A stretch of 64,000 nucleotides of DNA from Adineta steineri (GCA_905250115.1 CAJNOI010000097.1:211528-275527); one strand, 5' to 3'; numbered from the stretch's first letter, positions 46,001-59,957 are shown. Notes: generated by a model not told the origin, from the sequence alone. A program made the numbers and translations.

Positions 46001-48231
46001 GGATCATAACAAAACGCAAAATCTCATAACATGCTCATCTAATAAGACTTAAAAATTCGTTTGAATCGTGCTCATTATCATGCGAAACATCTTACTACTC
46101 CACATTAATGTATTATTATTATCATTATTATCAAGACTATCCAATGATGAACAACGACGTGTTAATTGTTCAATTAATTGTCGTTCATTTGCAATTGTTT
46201 GAAGTAAAACTGTATCATTTGAACAATCATAAAACTGTTCATTCTCATCATCATCAGATTCATCGTTAAGTGAATCATATAGAAATAAATCAATATGATC
46301 ATGATTATCTTTTTCAATACTATCCAAACTTAATGTTGATAAATGTACATTTTTCGGTTGTGGTGTTGTAAAAATTTCAGTTAAATAAAGAGCATTTTCA
46401 AGTAAATCAGATGGAGATATTTTTGAATGAAGAATAAATGTATTTATACCTTGATTAACTTGTTGTTCAGTTGAACTTCGTTTAACACTATCAGATCTTT
46501 GATTACCAGCAAAAGTATGACATGAAATACTTCGTATTGTACGAGCTATAACAACAAAAAAAAACAATTTAGTCAGACATATGTTATAGCTAGATTAGAT
46601 TATTATTTTGTTTATATTAAGTAATTGACCATGTATTTAGAATGATAGAGTACAATCTTAGTTTGGAGATCTACTGATAATATTTGAATAAGCATATGTA
46701 AAACAGAAGTTTGATAAATGCAAATTAACTTTTAGAGGAATTGTACAAAAAGATTATTCATTTTTTTTATTTGCTCGATCGATTTATATTAAAATAATTA
46801 ATTCAATAGATATGGAAAACGACATGACCAATCTTATTTATATGGTCTATAGAAGCTGACAGTTCGTTACTTTTCAACATTGATTAGTGATAGAAGTCAA
46901 CAGTGTGTTGATGCTTGATGACTGACTGTCAAGCGAGCGAAGAAAAGATTTAATATTAGATACACATGTATAGATTGTTTTTGTGATAACTTGAATAATG
47001 AATAGATTCGATTAGATTTCTATTTATGTAGAAAAATCATTAATTATAATATTTCTTATTTTCAAAGCAAGAAATTTGATGTTTACAAGTCATTTAATAT
47101 ATTTTCGTACGTCATAAGATTCAATAATTCCTGCTGTTATCATCTTAGATGACACTTAAAAATAATTTTGTTTTTATTCAAACCAATAATAATAATAATA
47201 ATTGTCTATGTCATTCATATGAAGAAAAAAAAACGTTAACTATGAACTACTACTAATTTGATTGAACCATAACGAGCATATGTCAATTTTTTTTATATAG
47301 TTTTTATTCTCATATTGTTCCTTGAGATAAAATTCAATCGAATGCAATAAAAACCTTCACTCGATCGATACACCATCAGATCTAAATCTCACGTTCAAGA
47401 TTTTTTTTCTCTCTCTCTCTTCTAACAAATACTTCAGGACAATTACTTTGAAATAACGTAATAGAATATTATAAAAGCAGTTGAGTGTTTAGACGTCCTT
47501 ATATTCAAGGATAAAATGTCAATATTCACATGTAATATTCAAATGGCGTAAAAATAGCACTTTGAACTTTTTTCTCCTTGAAAAAAATAAATCGTTCGAA
47601 GACAACTTACCATGTGACATATCATCGAGTTTACAAAGAAGTCTATGTTTAGTTGCATTAATATCATTTTCTTTAAATTCTTTATGTACCCAAGAAAAAA
47701 TATTATCAGATTTTGGGTTTGTTTTATTTCCATTTTCAGGCATTTGATATAACCTAAAGAGAGAAAAAAAAGTGAATTGATTAAAAAAAAACTAATTTTT
47801 TACCAATTATCATCAGCTTCATTTTGTTCATCATGTATATTCACAGGTTCAATTCTATCTAGTGATAATCCATCAATGACTGCATCATATTTTGCTTTAC
47901 GTGAACGTCGTTGTTTTTGTGCATTAACTGAATCTTTTTTTCCAAGACTTTTCAAAGATGTATCTAATTGAAGGCCATTTGTAGTATTAACTAACATGGA
48001 TTCATCTTGTCCAGAAACTGAACAAAAACTTTCAGTCATTGATTCACACATACCAATTCCATCGAGAATAAAACTTTTTGGTCGTCCACCACCACCTGAA
48101 TCCGATATTCCTGATGTTGTTAAATCAGGAAAATGCAATGCATTTATTGTTGATGTTGTTAAAAGTGCAGATGGATCAATTGATATACTTTGATTCATAT
48201 CATGTATAGATGAAAGATATTTATCCGTCAT
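43027..48231 (-). CDS. SLAIN-motif-like microtubule plus-end protein
   Basis: Twelve minus-strand exons: 48231-47804, 47753-47611, 46545-46096, 45935-45729, 45673-45650, 45593-45549, 45393-45040, 44892-44836, 44332-44282, 44075-44027, 43971-43393 and 43174-43027. All phases close; 844 residues. The exon 1/2 join gives DDNWLYQMPE, then WVHKEFKEND and HRLLCKLDD. This matches the SLAIN pattern of an acidic stretch, WLY-x-x-P, then a W...L helix. The rest is Ser/Pro-rich and disordered, with KSGIPTIG, an SxIP-type EB1-binding motif, near residue 785. Vertebrate SLAIN1/2 link EB proteins with ch-TOG to speed microtubule growth. Length exceeds SLAIN2 (~580). Exons 5 and 9 (24 and 51 nt) are the least certain. 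Confidence 0.6.
44426..44652 (+). CDS. Candidate small gene nested antisense in a SLAIN-like intron
   Basis: ATG at 44426; exon 44426-44480, a 62-nt GT-AG intron (GTATGT...CTCTTAG), then exon 44543-44652. The product is 54 residues: a basic start (MDKDKNQ...FKKKK) followed by FDPLKQIEQTPKCPCAFDNL and AYGSTVNVKQ. Coding character is clear only in the second exon. The first exon may be spurious, and the second could be the last exon of a longer gene. The host intron (44835-44333) lies on the opposite strand. No family recognised. Confidence 0.4.
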
Positions 48232-48579
48232 AGTTTTACTTTACCAGTTTCGTATATATATATATATATTTATCACTTGATTGAGAAAAGGGAAATGCTA
48301 ATCCTTCATCTGTCTGTCTGTCTCGAGTATGTCACAATTCAATTAACCAATCATAATATCTTTCAAACATCAAGTGACATCTAGAAAAAAAATATACTAA
48401 ATGATTAAATTATATATCATATAAAATATTTTCATATACATCGAAAAAATATTTTTTATTAAACAAGGTCATAGAAAATGAATTCGATTGGTTAATATAA
48501 TGAGTCACGTTACTAACAATCATTCAGTCATCAAAGTAAATTGAATCATTACGATAACGAAACAAAAAGAAAAGGAAAT
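48232..48579. other. Divergent promoter region between SLAIN-like and ZFYVE1 genes
   Basis: About 350 bp between opposing starts, with a TA microsatellite near 48253-48270 and a GTCT run near 48310. No other feature. Confidence 0.45.
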
Positions 48580-51500
48580 ATGCAAACAGCAGAGAGTGTA
48601 TGTTTATGGAATTATCAATTTAAAAATAATTCACCACCCTCACCAATTAATAATATGTCAATAAAAAAAACTTCTCCTGATAATACACCATATTTAACTT
48701 GTACAGAACGTTTATCATGTCAAAATGAAATGTCATCGAAAGCAACATTTTATTGTGTACAATGTGGTTCATTACAATGTATTTTATGTGAAAAAGAAAT
48801 TCATGAAAATTCAACGAATGATAAACATGAACGATTGAATTTAGATGAAATTGACGATGAAATTTGTTCAGTTGATCGACGACATCAAGCTGTTTTTTAT
48901 TGTCGTACATGTACATTAGCATTTTGTTATAGTTGTTATGAAAATCAACATCAACATTCAGATGGACGTGAACATAAACCACAAAAATATCGAGAAGGAC
49001 AAACATTTATAAATAAAACGAATAAGTAATGATTAATTAAATAGTTACTCCCTCTTCAATAGACACGCCGCTAGTGAAAAATGTTTTTCTTTCCTTTACA
49101 CATCATTGACTACTTTTCTTTTCGAATATTAACGATAATATTCTCTTATTTAGTAATCAACAACAAATTGAAACACAACCGATCAAAATCGTTTCTTCTT
49201 CCAATGTAAATACGAATAATACAAAACCATCAGCATCGTCATTTGAAGATGTACGAGTCGATGATAGTGATGAAAATTGTACAACACCACCCAGTCGAAA
49301 AGAACACTCAAAAAAATCAACTACTCGTCAAAATAATATGAAGTCAAATCATGTACCAAAACGACATAATTTTAATCAACAAATGTTACTTGAATCAATG
49401 CTTGATGACGGTGAAAATGAACAATCAGATAAAATTAATAATCGACTTTTACAACAGAATCATATGGATTCAAATAGAGGTTTTCTACTTCTCGATGCCA
49501 ATGAACATTTAACTGTAAGTCTATAAAATATTTTTTTGTATGAAGTTTCTATGTTTTTTATTTTAGATCAATAATGAATCAGAATTTTTACGTCGTTTAA
49601 AATCTGACAAAGATCTTTGTGTTAAATGTGTATCTGTTATTGGTAATACTGGTGATGGAAAATCTTATACACTTAATCAAGTATTTTTTAATGGTCAAGA
49701 AATCTTCAATACATCATCAACAGCTGATTCATGTACAATGGGTGTATGGTCAGCTCTTGATGATAATCATCGAACACTTGTACTTGATACGGAAGGTCGT
49801 CTTGGTTTATCGGAAAATGATAATACACGTAATAGATTATTACTTAAAATTTTATGTATAAGTGATATTGTTATATATCGTACACGCGCATCAAAATTAC
49901 CAAATGATATGTTTCAATTTTTATCGGATGCATCGAATGCATTTTTAAAATATTTTCGAAAAGAATTAGAAAATGTTATGAAAAATTGTAAAGCTGATGG
50001 TCCCATGTCAACTATGGGACCAACATTAATTGTTTTTCATGAAACACAACATACAGGAATATTAAAAGGTAAAAGAAATCATTGAATTACAATGTCACAA
50101 ATGTATATATTTAGATCATTTTCAATGTCAAAAAACAGCTGTTGAACAATTAAAAGAAAGATTTGAAACAATGAATTTATCTTATGATGCATATAGTTCA
50201 TTAGAATATGTTGGTATTCAAACAACAGGAGATAAACCATCTGATTTCAGTACAATCAAAGCAACTATTGCAGCAACATTGAATAACAATAATATACGTT
50301 CCCGAAGACGTTTATCTGTTATTTTCAAAGCATTAAAAGTAAGATAGAATTCGTTCATTCACTGTCAGATCTAATTATCAAACGCTAGACTAGTGTACAT
50401 ATTCATCCTTGCAGAAGATATCAAAATTCATTATGTTAACCTAGAAACTACTACTATCATTTAATAGTAAATAAATAATGAAAGTATTATCTGTTCCTTG
50501 TGGTTAACCTTAACTATAGTGAAAGATAAAATCGACCTTTTTTCTGTACAATATATTCATTGAAATAAAAAAGCTGACTTTTAGGCATTAAATGAAAAAT
50601 TCAATCATGCTATTCCTCCATCAATACCATCGACATTACCAGATGATTTTTTTGCATGCTGTGTAAAATGTCTTTCTTGTGGGTAAGTACATTTTTTTGA
50701 TTTAATTTTGTTTTTTGAGAATTATTCGAATAAATTATATTAGAACGAAATGTACAATGGTAGCAAATCATCATAAAGATCATATACCACATGAATGTGA
50801 TACACGATGTTCATATTCGAAAGAATTCGATAATGAAGTATGGAAATGTTTACAATGTCATCGTGATGGACGTGATGTAATTGTTTATGGGAAATTAATA
50901 ACTAAAAATGACGGTCTTGTTCAAGGATTATTAAAATATGTTTGGTCAGGATGTGTTATTGAATGTCCATATCATGGTGAAATCTATCGTTCAAGAAAGC
51001 ATTGGTATGGAAATAATGAACCCAAAGATGTAACACGTGTTGAAATTATTCATGTCTGGCCAGATGATGACAATAGTCGATTAGCAAGTGATGTTACACC
51101 AAGAAAATTTATGGAATTAATTGTTTATGCAAGCAGGTACGATTGATTGAATAGAAGAAGAAATAAAAAAAAATATATTGAATAAATTTATTTAGTTATT
51201 TATCAGCACCGACTAAAATGATAACAGAAATGGTTGCTGATCAAGTAGCACCATCGTATTGGATTCCAAATAAAGATGTTATTGTAAGAGATTATTTAAA
51301 TTCGATTATTTAATTTTCAATATCTTTTAGGCTTGTTCATCATGTAAATTACTTTTTGGTTCAGAATTTTCTAAACATCATTGTCGAGGTATGTTTATAA
51401 TAATAAAATATATTAATTAATTACTTAAATATTTCTTTTTTTATAGCTTGTGGTCATGTATTTTGTGATACATGTACAACATATCGTCGTATTGTTCCAT

Positions 51501-52179
51501 GGATTGATACAGAAAACACAGTACGTGTATGCAATAATTGTAATGATAATCCAAAACCTCGTGCACCATCATATACATTACCATTATCTGAAACAAATAA
51601 ACAATTTAGTCAAAAATCATCTGAGAATGGTAGTAGTGGTGATTCAGGAAGTACGGTCTCATCCGGTGAGCATCTTAATGATTTATGCTTAACTCCAACT
51701 GATATTTTTGATATCGAACAACCAAGTACAGGTATATTTTATTTTCATTTGTTTGATATTTGAGTTTTGTTTATATATATAATAAAGGTCCAGTCATAGT
51801 TGATATTCCAACAACAAGACGTGTTTATGAAACAGTGAAAAATGGATTAGAAAAAATAGGAGTTAATTATCCAATAGAACTTATTAAAGAAAGTACTCGA
51901 CCAAGTTATTGGAAACCGGATAGTGAATGTCATGCTTGTTGTATCTGTAAACGAACATTTAATAGTACAACAAACCGATTACATCATTGGTAAATTATTT
52001 TATTTTAAAATTAACGATTGAATTCATATTTTCTTTATTATAGTCGAAGTTGTGGTGAAGGTGTTTGTGAAAGTTGTTCACCAATTCAACGTCCTGTACC
52101 AGAAAGAGATTGGTTAACACCTGTACGTGTCTGTAAAACATGTGACAAAACCATGACTGGATTGAAATTGAAAACTTAA
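48580..52179 (+). CDS. ZFYVE1: ZFYVE1 (DFCP1) orthologue: P-loop ATPase with double FYVE domain
   Basis: Eleven exons: 48580-49025, 49154-49514, 49567-50068, 50115-50338, 50585-50682, 50744-51136, 51196-51283, 51331-51388, 51447-51731, 51788-51989 and 52044-52179. The total is 930 residues (human ~777). The N-terminus has B-box-like zinc pairs (CVQCGSLQCILC, CRTCTLAFCYSC). The nucleotide-binding domain shows GNTGDGKS and LDTEGR. Two FYVE fingers follow: SKHHCRACGHVFC with VRVCNNC, and NRLHHCRSCGEGVC with VRVCKTC. In animals DFCP1 binds PI3P on ER omegasomes and lipid droplets and hydrolyses ATP during selective autophagy. The start is the first in-frame ATG; 48541 upstream is open but lacks ATG. 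The extra length lies in a disordered stretch after the B-boxes. Confidence 0.9.
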
Positions 52180-52729
52180 TTATTTTTTTATCTCTTTATA
52201 TATAAAAAATTTTGAAATTCTCTTTCTTTTTTGTTACATTGTCATTTTCTTTTATTATTTAATTCTGCACTGATAGTTGAAAATATACGCACAAGTTCTT
52301 TTTTTAATATTTATGCGTGTGTGTGTATGCATGTAACCTATTGTATTATTATTGTTAATAATTCTTCAGAGTAAAAAATCGCATATATATCTAAGCCAGT
52401 TTATGTGTTTGGCAACAATTCTCGTTTTTTCTTCTAATAAGGAAACGAAGGATTTATGTTATTGCATTTCTTTCTTTCTCAATATTAGATTTGAATCCAT
52501 GGAGACCGTGAATCTATACATTTACGTGCAATAATATAAATCTAATCATTCCTTTTTCTTCTTCTTCTTCTTTTTCTTCTTGTAGAATAATGTTAGAATG
52601 AAATCATGTATTTATATTGTCATTTTTTACTTATGAATTCGAGAATATTTGTTTTTCTTTATATTGAAAAGCACAGTTTGCTTTGAAAAGTCTTTTTATT
52701 TAATCATAAAATTTATTGCTCATTTTTAG
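52180..52729. other. Intergenic region between ZFYVE1 and RALGAPB
   Basis: TTC-rich low-complexity run at 52556-52580. The RALGAPB start codon follows directly on a TTTTTAG acceptor, so a 5' UTR exon probably lies within this interval. Confidence 0.45.
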
Positions 52730-55700
52730 ATGTTTATGTATAATGGCTATTCTTCATATGATAGTGAAATTCAACGACACAGTGTGTGCAATTCATCATT
52801 ATCATCAAATGTACCATTATCAGTGGCTGAAAAAATTGCTGAACCTTATTTAACACATGTATCTGAATTAATTATGAGTAATCGACCATTTCCAATAGCG
52901 GTCGATAAAGATTTTAAATGGGCACTTGAAATATTTGCATTTGGTTTTACAAGTGAACATAGTTCTATTTATCAATTATGTGCTAATATTTATGTTGAAT
53001 GGCTTAAAGTATTCGAAGGAACATCTGTAAATTCAAGTTCAATCCCACCAATATTAAGAGAAAAAACAGAATTTTATTGGTCACAAATGTTTTGGCATTT
53101 GTATCATCTTTTTGTTATACATGACGGTAAAACTAAACGAAAGAAAAAAAAAGAATTTTTTTTAATGAATAAATTTATTTATTATTTTATATAGAAAAAT
53201 CAGCTGATTTATTAACAAAACGTATGTATACACATAAAGTTCTTCGTCAGTTACAAACAATGATTAGTCAAACAGAACTTAGCCTTGATTTATGGCATAT
53301 ACTTCTACAAGTATTCTTAGCTATTGGTGATACTGTATTATCTCCAGCTTATCGAAGTATGTTTTCTTCTTTTTCTTTTTGAATAACTTTACCTTTATAT
53401 TGAAATTAATAGCAAACGAAGAAGGTAGTGCTGTTATGAGTCATCGACTTGTTCCATCGATTTATCAAGTATTTATGGTTGCTGTTGATAAAGTACACAT
53501 TCCACCTGGTTTATGGAGAACATTTCGAGATTATGCAGTAACATGGCGTCATCGACCTGCTGTTGTCTATGGTTAGAACAAAATTTCTCTTATTAAAAAT
53601 AATAGTTAACTTACGTAGTACAGCTTTGTATATAAACTACATATTAATAACGAAGGAGTTCGATCGAACATTTGTGTCTGTAGTTCTGGTTACTAATACA
53701 ATCTCTCGTATATGAACATGTAGAATTTTATATAGTCAATGATTTTAATGATGTTCAGAATAGAGAGAGTTTATTATTGTTTGATTCTTAAGTATCTAAT
53801 CGATTTGAAATTTATTTAGATTGGGCGCAACTTACATGTGTCCTTGCATCGACTGTTGTGCATAAATTATGGTGGCCAGACTTAGTTCCACTTCAATATG
53901 TTTGTAAGTAATCGACAATTTTTTTTTCTTCTTCTATTCTGTTGTATTCCTTTCTCATCACTTCTTCTATATAGGTACTGAAACTGATCAAGGTGAATAT
54001 GTGCAAAAGATAATCGATTCTCTTTCATTTAATCTACTTGTTACAACATGGATCCAATTTCTTACTATTCTACAAAATCCATCGGAATGTGGTGATGTTT
54101 CGGTAGATTTAATTCAATTAATATATAAGATAAGATCAAATATCTCTATATTGCTATTCTTAGGTCTTTCTTCGTATGCCAAAATATACAGGACAATTAC
54201 AAATAAATTCAAATACAAAACTAAAAGAATTAACATCATTACAAGAATTACCACGAATTTTCGTTAATGTTACAAAAGCAATTGGAATGTTTGTTGATAT
54301 ATGGTTAGGTAATAATATTAAATAAATATAAATTTATTTCAATTAACAAAAAAATGATATAAATGTTCTTATCTATTGATAGGAAAGGAAATCGATCCAA
54401 CTTGTTTATATAGTCCTAAGCCTACAACTAATTCAACAGCAATAATGGCCGATAATTCAACATCGAGTAATATTCCATCAGCACAATCACGTCCATTCGC
54501 TCAATCCATGCGTGGAAATCCACCTGTTTCACAACAACAACAATCTTCAACATTGAAACCTAAATCACAGGCTGATAATCGAAAAGGTAATAATAAATAA
54601 AATATAGTTTGATATTACGTATCCTATCTTATTTCAGTTAGCTTACATAAAACAGGTATCATGTACAAATGAAATAAATATCTAGTCTAAATTTCTATTT
54701 AATTCATGAATAATTTTATATCCTTAATGCTTTATTAAATTATTTTGTTAATCATTTATTTCATATGATTATTTCTGCTTTTAGTAAGTGTTCCTCCTGG
54801 ACAAATACTTTCACCAACAGCACCACCAGTTAATGCAACTTTATTATCCTCAATTCCTCAACAGAATCGCCCTGAACAAATATCAAAAATTTTACGAACA
54901 AATCGTCCAACTGTAAATAGTTTAATGCATCTGTATGGTCCATGGATATTAGATGCTTGTTTATTACAAACGAAAGATCGTCATACACGTTCACCAACGA
55001 TAATAAATACGAATGATTGTAAGTATTAATCGTTTTTTTTCTTCTTCATTCGATTAATACAATAAAACTTCTTTTTTTTAGCTTCTCGAATGAATGAAAT
55101 AGATAAAACGTTAGATATACAGGTATATTAATTTATTTCTATAATAAAAAAAAAGAAAATCTTATTTTGATCTTAATAGAATGAACGTTTAATGGATGAA
55201 GCATTTGCTAAATCATTTGCTACTATATGTACAATATTTGGTAGTGCACAATGTGATGAATTTATTCATCCAGAATATTTAAGTCGATTTTATTATGTTT
55301 TACAACAAGGTCTTCGATTTTATCAAGGAGATGAAGTAAAATATTATTTCTTATTAAATCTATATATATATATTTACAAAATTTTATTTAGCAACGTTCT
55401 TATGCAATAATTGAATCAATTCTATTAAATAGTGCTGATTTATTTCGTATTAATTTACGTGGTATTAATATATTATTACCATTATATTTAGATGCGATAG
55501 AATATTATTTACAAAATGATTTTCAAACATATATTCATAATCATTTTAATACGAAAGGAATAGTAAATTCATCAACAATTCACGATCGTTTTATTCGTAT
55601 TCGTTCAAAATGTATTCAAATACTTATGTCAGTTGTTAGTTTACCATTTCATTATGAATATCTTCAACAACATTTATTCGAAGACTATTTGGAAAAATCA

Positions 55701-58700
55701 CATGATGTACAAGTAACATTAAAAACATTTTCACAATATCGTTCAAAAATATTTCCATTATTATTAATGGCTTTACAAACGGAACAAGATACTACGAATG
55801 CTCAATTATTATTTGGTAAGAAATCATATAATAAAGACAGAGAAGAGAAAATTAAAGTTTTTTTATTTAGGTACAATTCGTTTAGCTTGTTCATTAGCAG
55901 CACATTTTGAACGACAACAAGAACAATCTGAAGAGAAAATTCAAAAAGGTAGAACATAAAGTGCTTGATTATATCCGAGTTTCAATTCCTATAATAACAA
56001 TGAGCACACGAGTGATTAGGTCCATAATATCGACGAAAACAAAGAAAGTCAAGGCAAATATAAATCAGCATGGCAGTAGCGGATTTAGGGGGGCGATGGG
56101 GGTGAGCGCCCTCACCCCTTCCAAAATCGTAGATCCGCCACTGCGACATGGGTACAGGAATCTATCGATGTTATCTTTTCTGGACCAGCGTCCTCACCCT
56201 TCCTCCAGTAAAATAACTAAATCTTATGGTTTTCTGTTTGTTTAGATCCCACATCCGATTATTTAAGTCATGCTGTACTATTAATTTGCGATAAAGGTAC
56301 AAATGATTCACAATTATTTTTGGCTGCACTTGATACACTTATTTCGCTTGTAACTGATCCTGTATGTCAATTACGTATGTATTTTTAATTAAATAGGAAT
56401 AGAACTTTTAAATTATCCTTTTTCTCTAGCAATTGAAATGTGGAAAAAAGTTTTGAAACGTTTATGTACTTTTATTGATACACAATTACATCTTGGTCAT
56501 ACACATCATACACGTGAAATGCATTCAACATGTGTAGCAACATATAATACATTAATAACATTAATTATTGAACGACCAACATTACTTGATGATCCAGAGA
56601 ATTTATATGAATTATGTGAAATTATTGAATTAGGAATATCGGGTGAAAAAGCTCAAGTATAAATAAATAATTAAAAATATTATTAAAACCAACTGATTTT
56701 TATTTGTTTTAGTCATCAGAAAAAGTTGTTACTAAAAAATATAAAGAACAACATCCAGCATCGCAACGTGTTGCTGAAGCTGCTGAATATTTAATGTGTG
56801 TTTTATTTGAACATAAAGTAAGAATAATTTCTTTTACAATATATTGAGAATCATAAATTCACCCCCTGTAGACTATAAATCGAATAACAAATATGTCACA
56901 GCGTTCTGAAACAGGAGCATGTTTACATGTTGAACGAAACGGTGATATAATAAATGAAGAGGTTTTTAAAAACTAAAAACTGCTGCTCTAGTTTTCAAAT
57001 TAAATTTTCTAGTATATACACATGTTCACATTGATTTATTTTTGATTTTGCTCTGATTTGTATTTTTATAATAAATTATTTTCGAAAAGAAAAATCAAAT
57101 TTTTGTATTTTAGGCTGTATTACATTTAAAAAATGATATATGTAGAAATTGGTTAGATGAAACAACATTCGCAAATCTAATGACATCAACACGTTTTAAA
57201 TATTTTGCAGTTAATGAAAATACGCTATTTGCAATTAATGAATTACCAATTAGTATTAATAATGGTTAGTTTTTATTTCAAAACGAATCGAATAGATTAG
57301 AGTCCTAAATTTTCGACTTACGAGGGATCTACCCGAGATATCAAAAAGCTTTTGAGCCGAAATTTTGCCCACAAGTTAGTGTTTGCCTGAGATATGGACT
57401 ATTTATTGTATTTGTCCTATAAGGCCCTATCTGTGCGGTAAAACCGCAGTTTCGAATTTAGGCCTGAAACTTTGTCCACACTAAGACCTCAATCAGAAAA
57501 GCTTGCTTACAAAGTTTCTGAAGTTTCTCAAACACTGTTGTATCTTGGAGATAATTTGTCTAAAATTTCTGAAACTTTTTAAGCAAGCTTATCTAATTGA
57601 GGTCTTAGTATGGACAAAATTTCAGACCTAAATTCAAAACTTGGGCACATATCCTTTTAGGCTTTTTCTAGTCTATGTATCCCCAACTTGAGGGTAAAAC
57701 TTCAGCTCAAAAGCTTTTTGATGCTTCGGGTAGTTCCCTCGTTAGTTATTGAATATTTTCTTTCATAGGTATGCCGGCAATTATTCTTCTCTGTCGTGGA
57801 TTATTCGGTAAAAATGTTTGGACATTAAATTTTCGTCATAATCCTATAAATAATTCAATTGTACAACGAAATAAAGTATTTATTTGATTTCATCAATTAG
57901 ATAGCAAAAAAAAGTCCTTTTATATTTATTAGTCACATGAACGAACTTTAAACGAAAGTGATAAGAGTACGTCATCATCGGTAACGAATTCATCTAATGA
58001 TCCAAAAGAAAAACATCATCTATCACATAGTACACGAAATGAACGAGCAAAAAGGTAAATATTTCAATAGATAAAATCTATTTTGAGAAATAAACCTAAA
58101 AAAACAAAATTCTAGCGATTCTTCTCGACATAGCAGGTTGGTAATTAATTGCCATACTAACCTAACAAATTTCTCTATCTAATATACGTTAAAACCTATT
58201 TTATATAATTCCTTTCAGTTTCTATCACCCACCGTAAGTAAAATATTAACAAAAAAAAAAAAAATAAATAAATACTAACTGCTTTATTTGTTGTACGGGT
58301 CTCTGCCTTGCATTCTAAACTACTTTTAACGGAAAAATCTCTATATATTAAAATTAAATTTTCTATTAATAAAAATTTATATATAATTTTTAGTGAATTA
58401 AGTATTCCAACATTAAATTCAATTGTTAAACGTGATGAAGAAAAATTAAATCTATTTCGAACATTAAAAACTAAACAAATTACAATTGAAGAAAAAGCTA
58501 TACAACGTGCTCATATAATTGATGAAAAACCTATACCAGAATGCAAACCACCAGAGTATAATCTTTCCTTATTAAAATCTCTCATAAACTAAAAAATTCT
58601 TTTAGATGTCAAAAACATTTCGAAGGTATTCGTTTATTTTTATCACATTATGGTTATTGTTCATTAGATTCAATGAATCATTTATTGAATGGAAAACAAT

Positions 58701-59957
58701 GGGTAAAAAAAACAACGGCAAATTTCAATTAAATTTTACATCTATTTTTCTTTTTAGAATCAATCAAATACACTTGATCAACTTCAGCCAAGAATTAAAT
58801 TACTTGATTCAAATATTCCAACATTTATGGATGATATTAAAATACTTGATAAAATTTCACCTACACTTTATTGTACAGGACAAATATTTTATTTAAAACG
58901 AGATCAAAATTCAATTAATGAATCATTTTTAAATACAGTATAATAGATTTTCGTTTTCTCAGTAGAATATTTTATTAAATTTCGATTATAGAAAACACCG
59001 GAACAATTAAATCCAGCTTTTTTAACAATGATATCACAATTTGGTTCGGTTGTTGAAATTAAACGACATTGTGGTTGGACAGGAAATGTTGAAACAAGTT
59101 GGAAAACAGTTTCTGATGCTCAATCAAATCAAGGACCAAATTCAAAAATATTACACGAGATCGATGGCGATGATAGTATTCTATATTGGGTAGATTTAAC
59201 AACTGAAATGGCTTTTTATTTACCTCATCAATTCTCTGGTTAGTGATTTCCTTTTTTTTTGTCTGCCTAAATTAACTTATATATTTATAGCTGATAGTCA
59301 TGGTTCTGAAATGCGTATATTAATTGTTTGGCTTGAACAATTTCATGATGATCTTGATTCAATCTTACCTGGTTTGTTTATCTATAAAATAATTCTCCTT
59401 GCTATTCTTATCATTATTATAGTTGCAGAACAACAATCGAAAAGTCGTGATATATCTATAATTGGTATTCATCCATTAAAAAATCATCTATTACGTATAT
59501 CACTTAATTCAAATGCCCAACGGTAAACCTTTGAATATTGTTGAATATTCTATTATGTAATTCTTATTTAGAATGCAATCAGCATGTGCTAGTATTCCAT
59601 TGATTGATGGTATGGTTATACCATTACATATATTACCGTTTTTTCTTCGACAAGCTGTACATAATTTAAGTCGTCGAAAACGATTAGAAGATAGTCAAAT
59701 GTTTGTTTAATTTTATTCGAAAAATTTTTATATAATTTTGTTTTTAATTTAGCTCGCAAACTGCTTATTCAGTTCGTAAAAATAAAATAACAAGAATTAT
59801 TGATAAATATCAAAATCGAATAAATAATAATCTTGATGAATTTTTTCAAAATATATTCTTTTCTTCTTCTTCGACAACAACAACAAAACAACAACAACAA
59901 CCGATTGTCACTCATTCAACATCACGTCCGAATTCAATGATAGTTGTGCAATCGTAG
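52730..59957 (+). CDS. RALGAPB: Ral GTPase-activating protein subunit beta
   Basis: 29 exons with every phase closing give 1459 residues (human 1494). Limits: 52730-53126, 53195-53356, 53413-53571, 53820-53903, 53975-54102, 54164-54308, 54383-54586, 54785-55018, 55082-55122, 55180-55335, 55392-55815, 55871-55948, 56246-56374, 56430-56656, 56713-56817, 56872-56961, 57114-57264, 57769-57875, 57933-58054, 58116-58136, 58219-58233, 58394-58555, 58606-58702, 58758-58937, 58992-59238, 59291-59371, 59423-59522, 59572-59700, 59753-59957. Orthology shows in VTWRHRPAVVYDW, EYLSRFYYVLQQGL, IIELGISGEKAQ, ECKPPE...RLFLSHYGYCSLD, CGWTGNVETSW, and the ending LIDGMVIPLHIL...RRKRLED. The beta subunit lacks GAP activity itself and scaffolds the alpha subunit to switch off RalA/B. 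Confidence 0.93.
56074..56143. mobile_element. 70-bp hAT-type foldback MITE in a RALGAPB intron
   Basis: Ends CAGTAGCGGATTTA and, reverse-complemented, CAGTGGCGGATCTA match the CAGTGGCGGATC-type termini common in hAT elements. The flanking 8-mers CAGCATGG and CGACATGG agree at six of eight positions, a plausible decayed target duplication. The interior GGGGTGAG/CTCACCCC completes a full-length hairpin. It is far more GC-rich than its surroundings. Confidence 0.65.
57316..57746. mobile_element. 431-bp foldback element in a RALGAPB intron
   Basis: Left arm starts ACTTACGAGGGATCTACCC; the right arm, reverse-complemented, starts ACTAACGAGGGAACTACCC. Further shared blocks in inverted order are ATCAAAAAGCTTTTGAGC near the ends and CTAAGACCTCAAT with AAGCTTGCTTA near the centre. 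Nearly the whole insert pairs with itself. It inflates intron 17 (57265-57768) to 504 bp in a gene with ~55-bp introns. No ORF and no clear target duplication. Confidence 0.75.

Noticed and set aside
52556..52580. TTC-rich tract considered as a regulatory or CRISPR-like repeat
   Set aside because: Simple polypyrimidine microsatellite without spacers; also no CRISPR expected in an animal genome.
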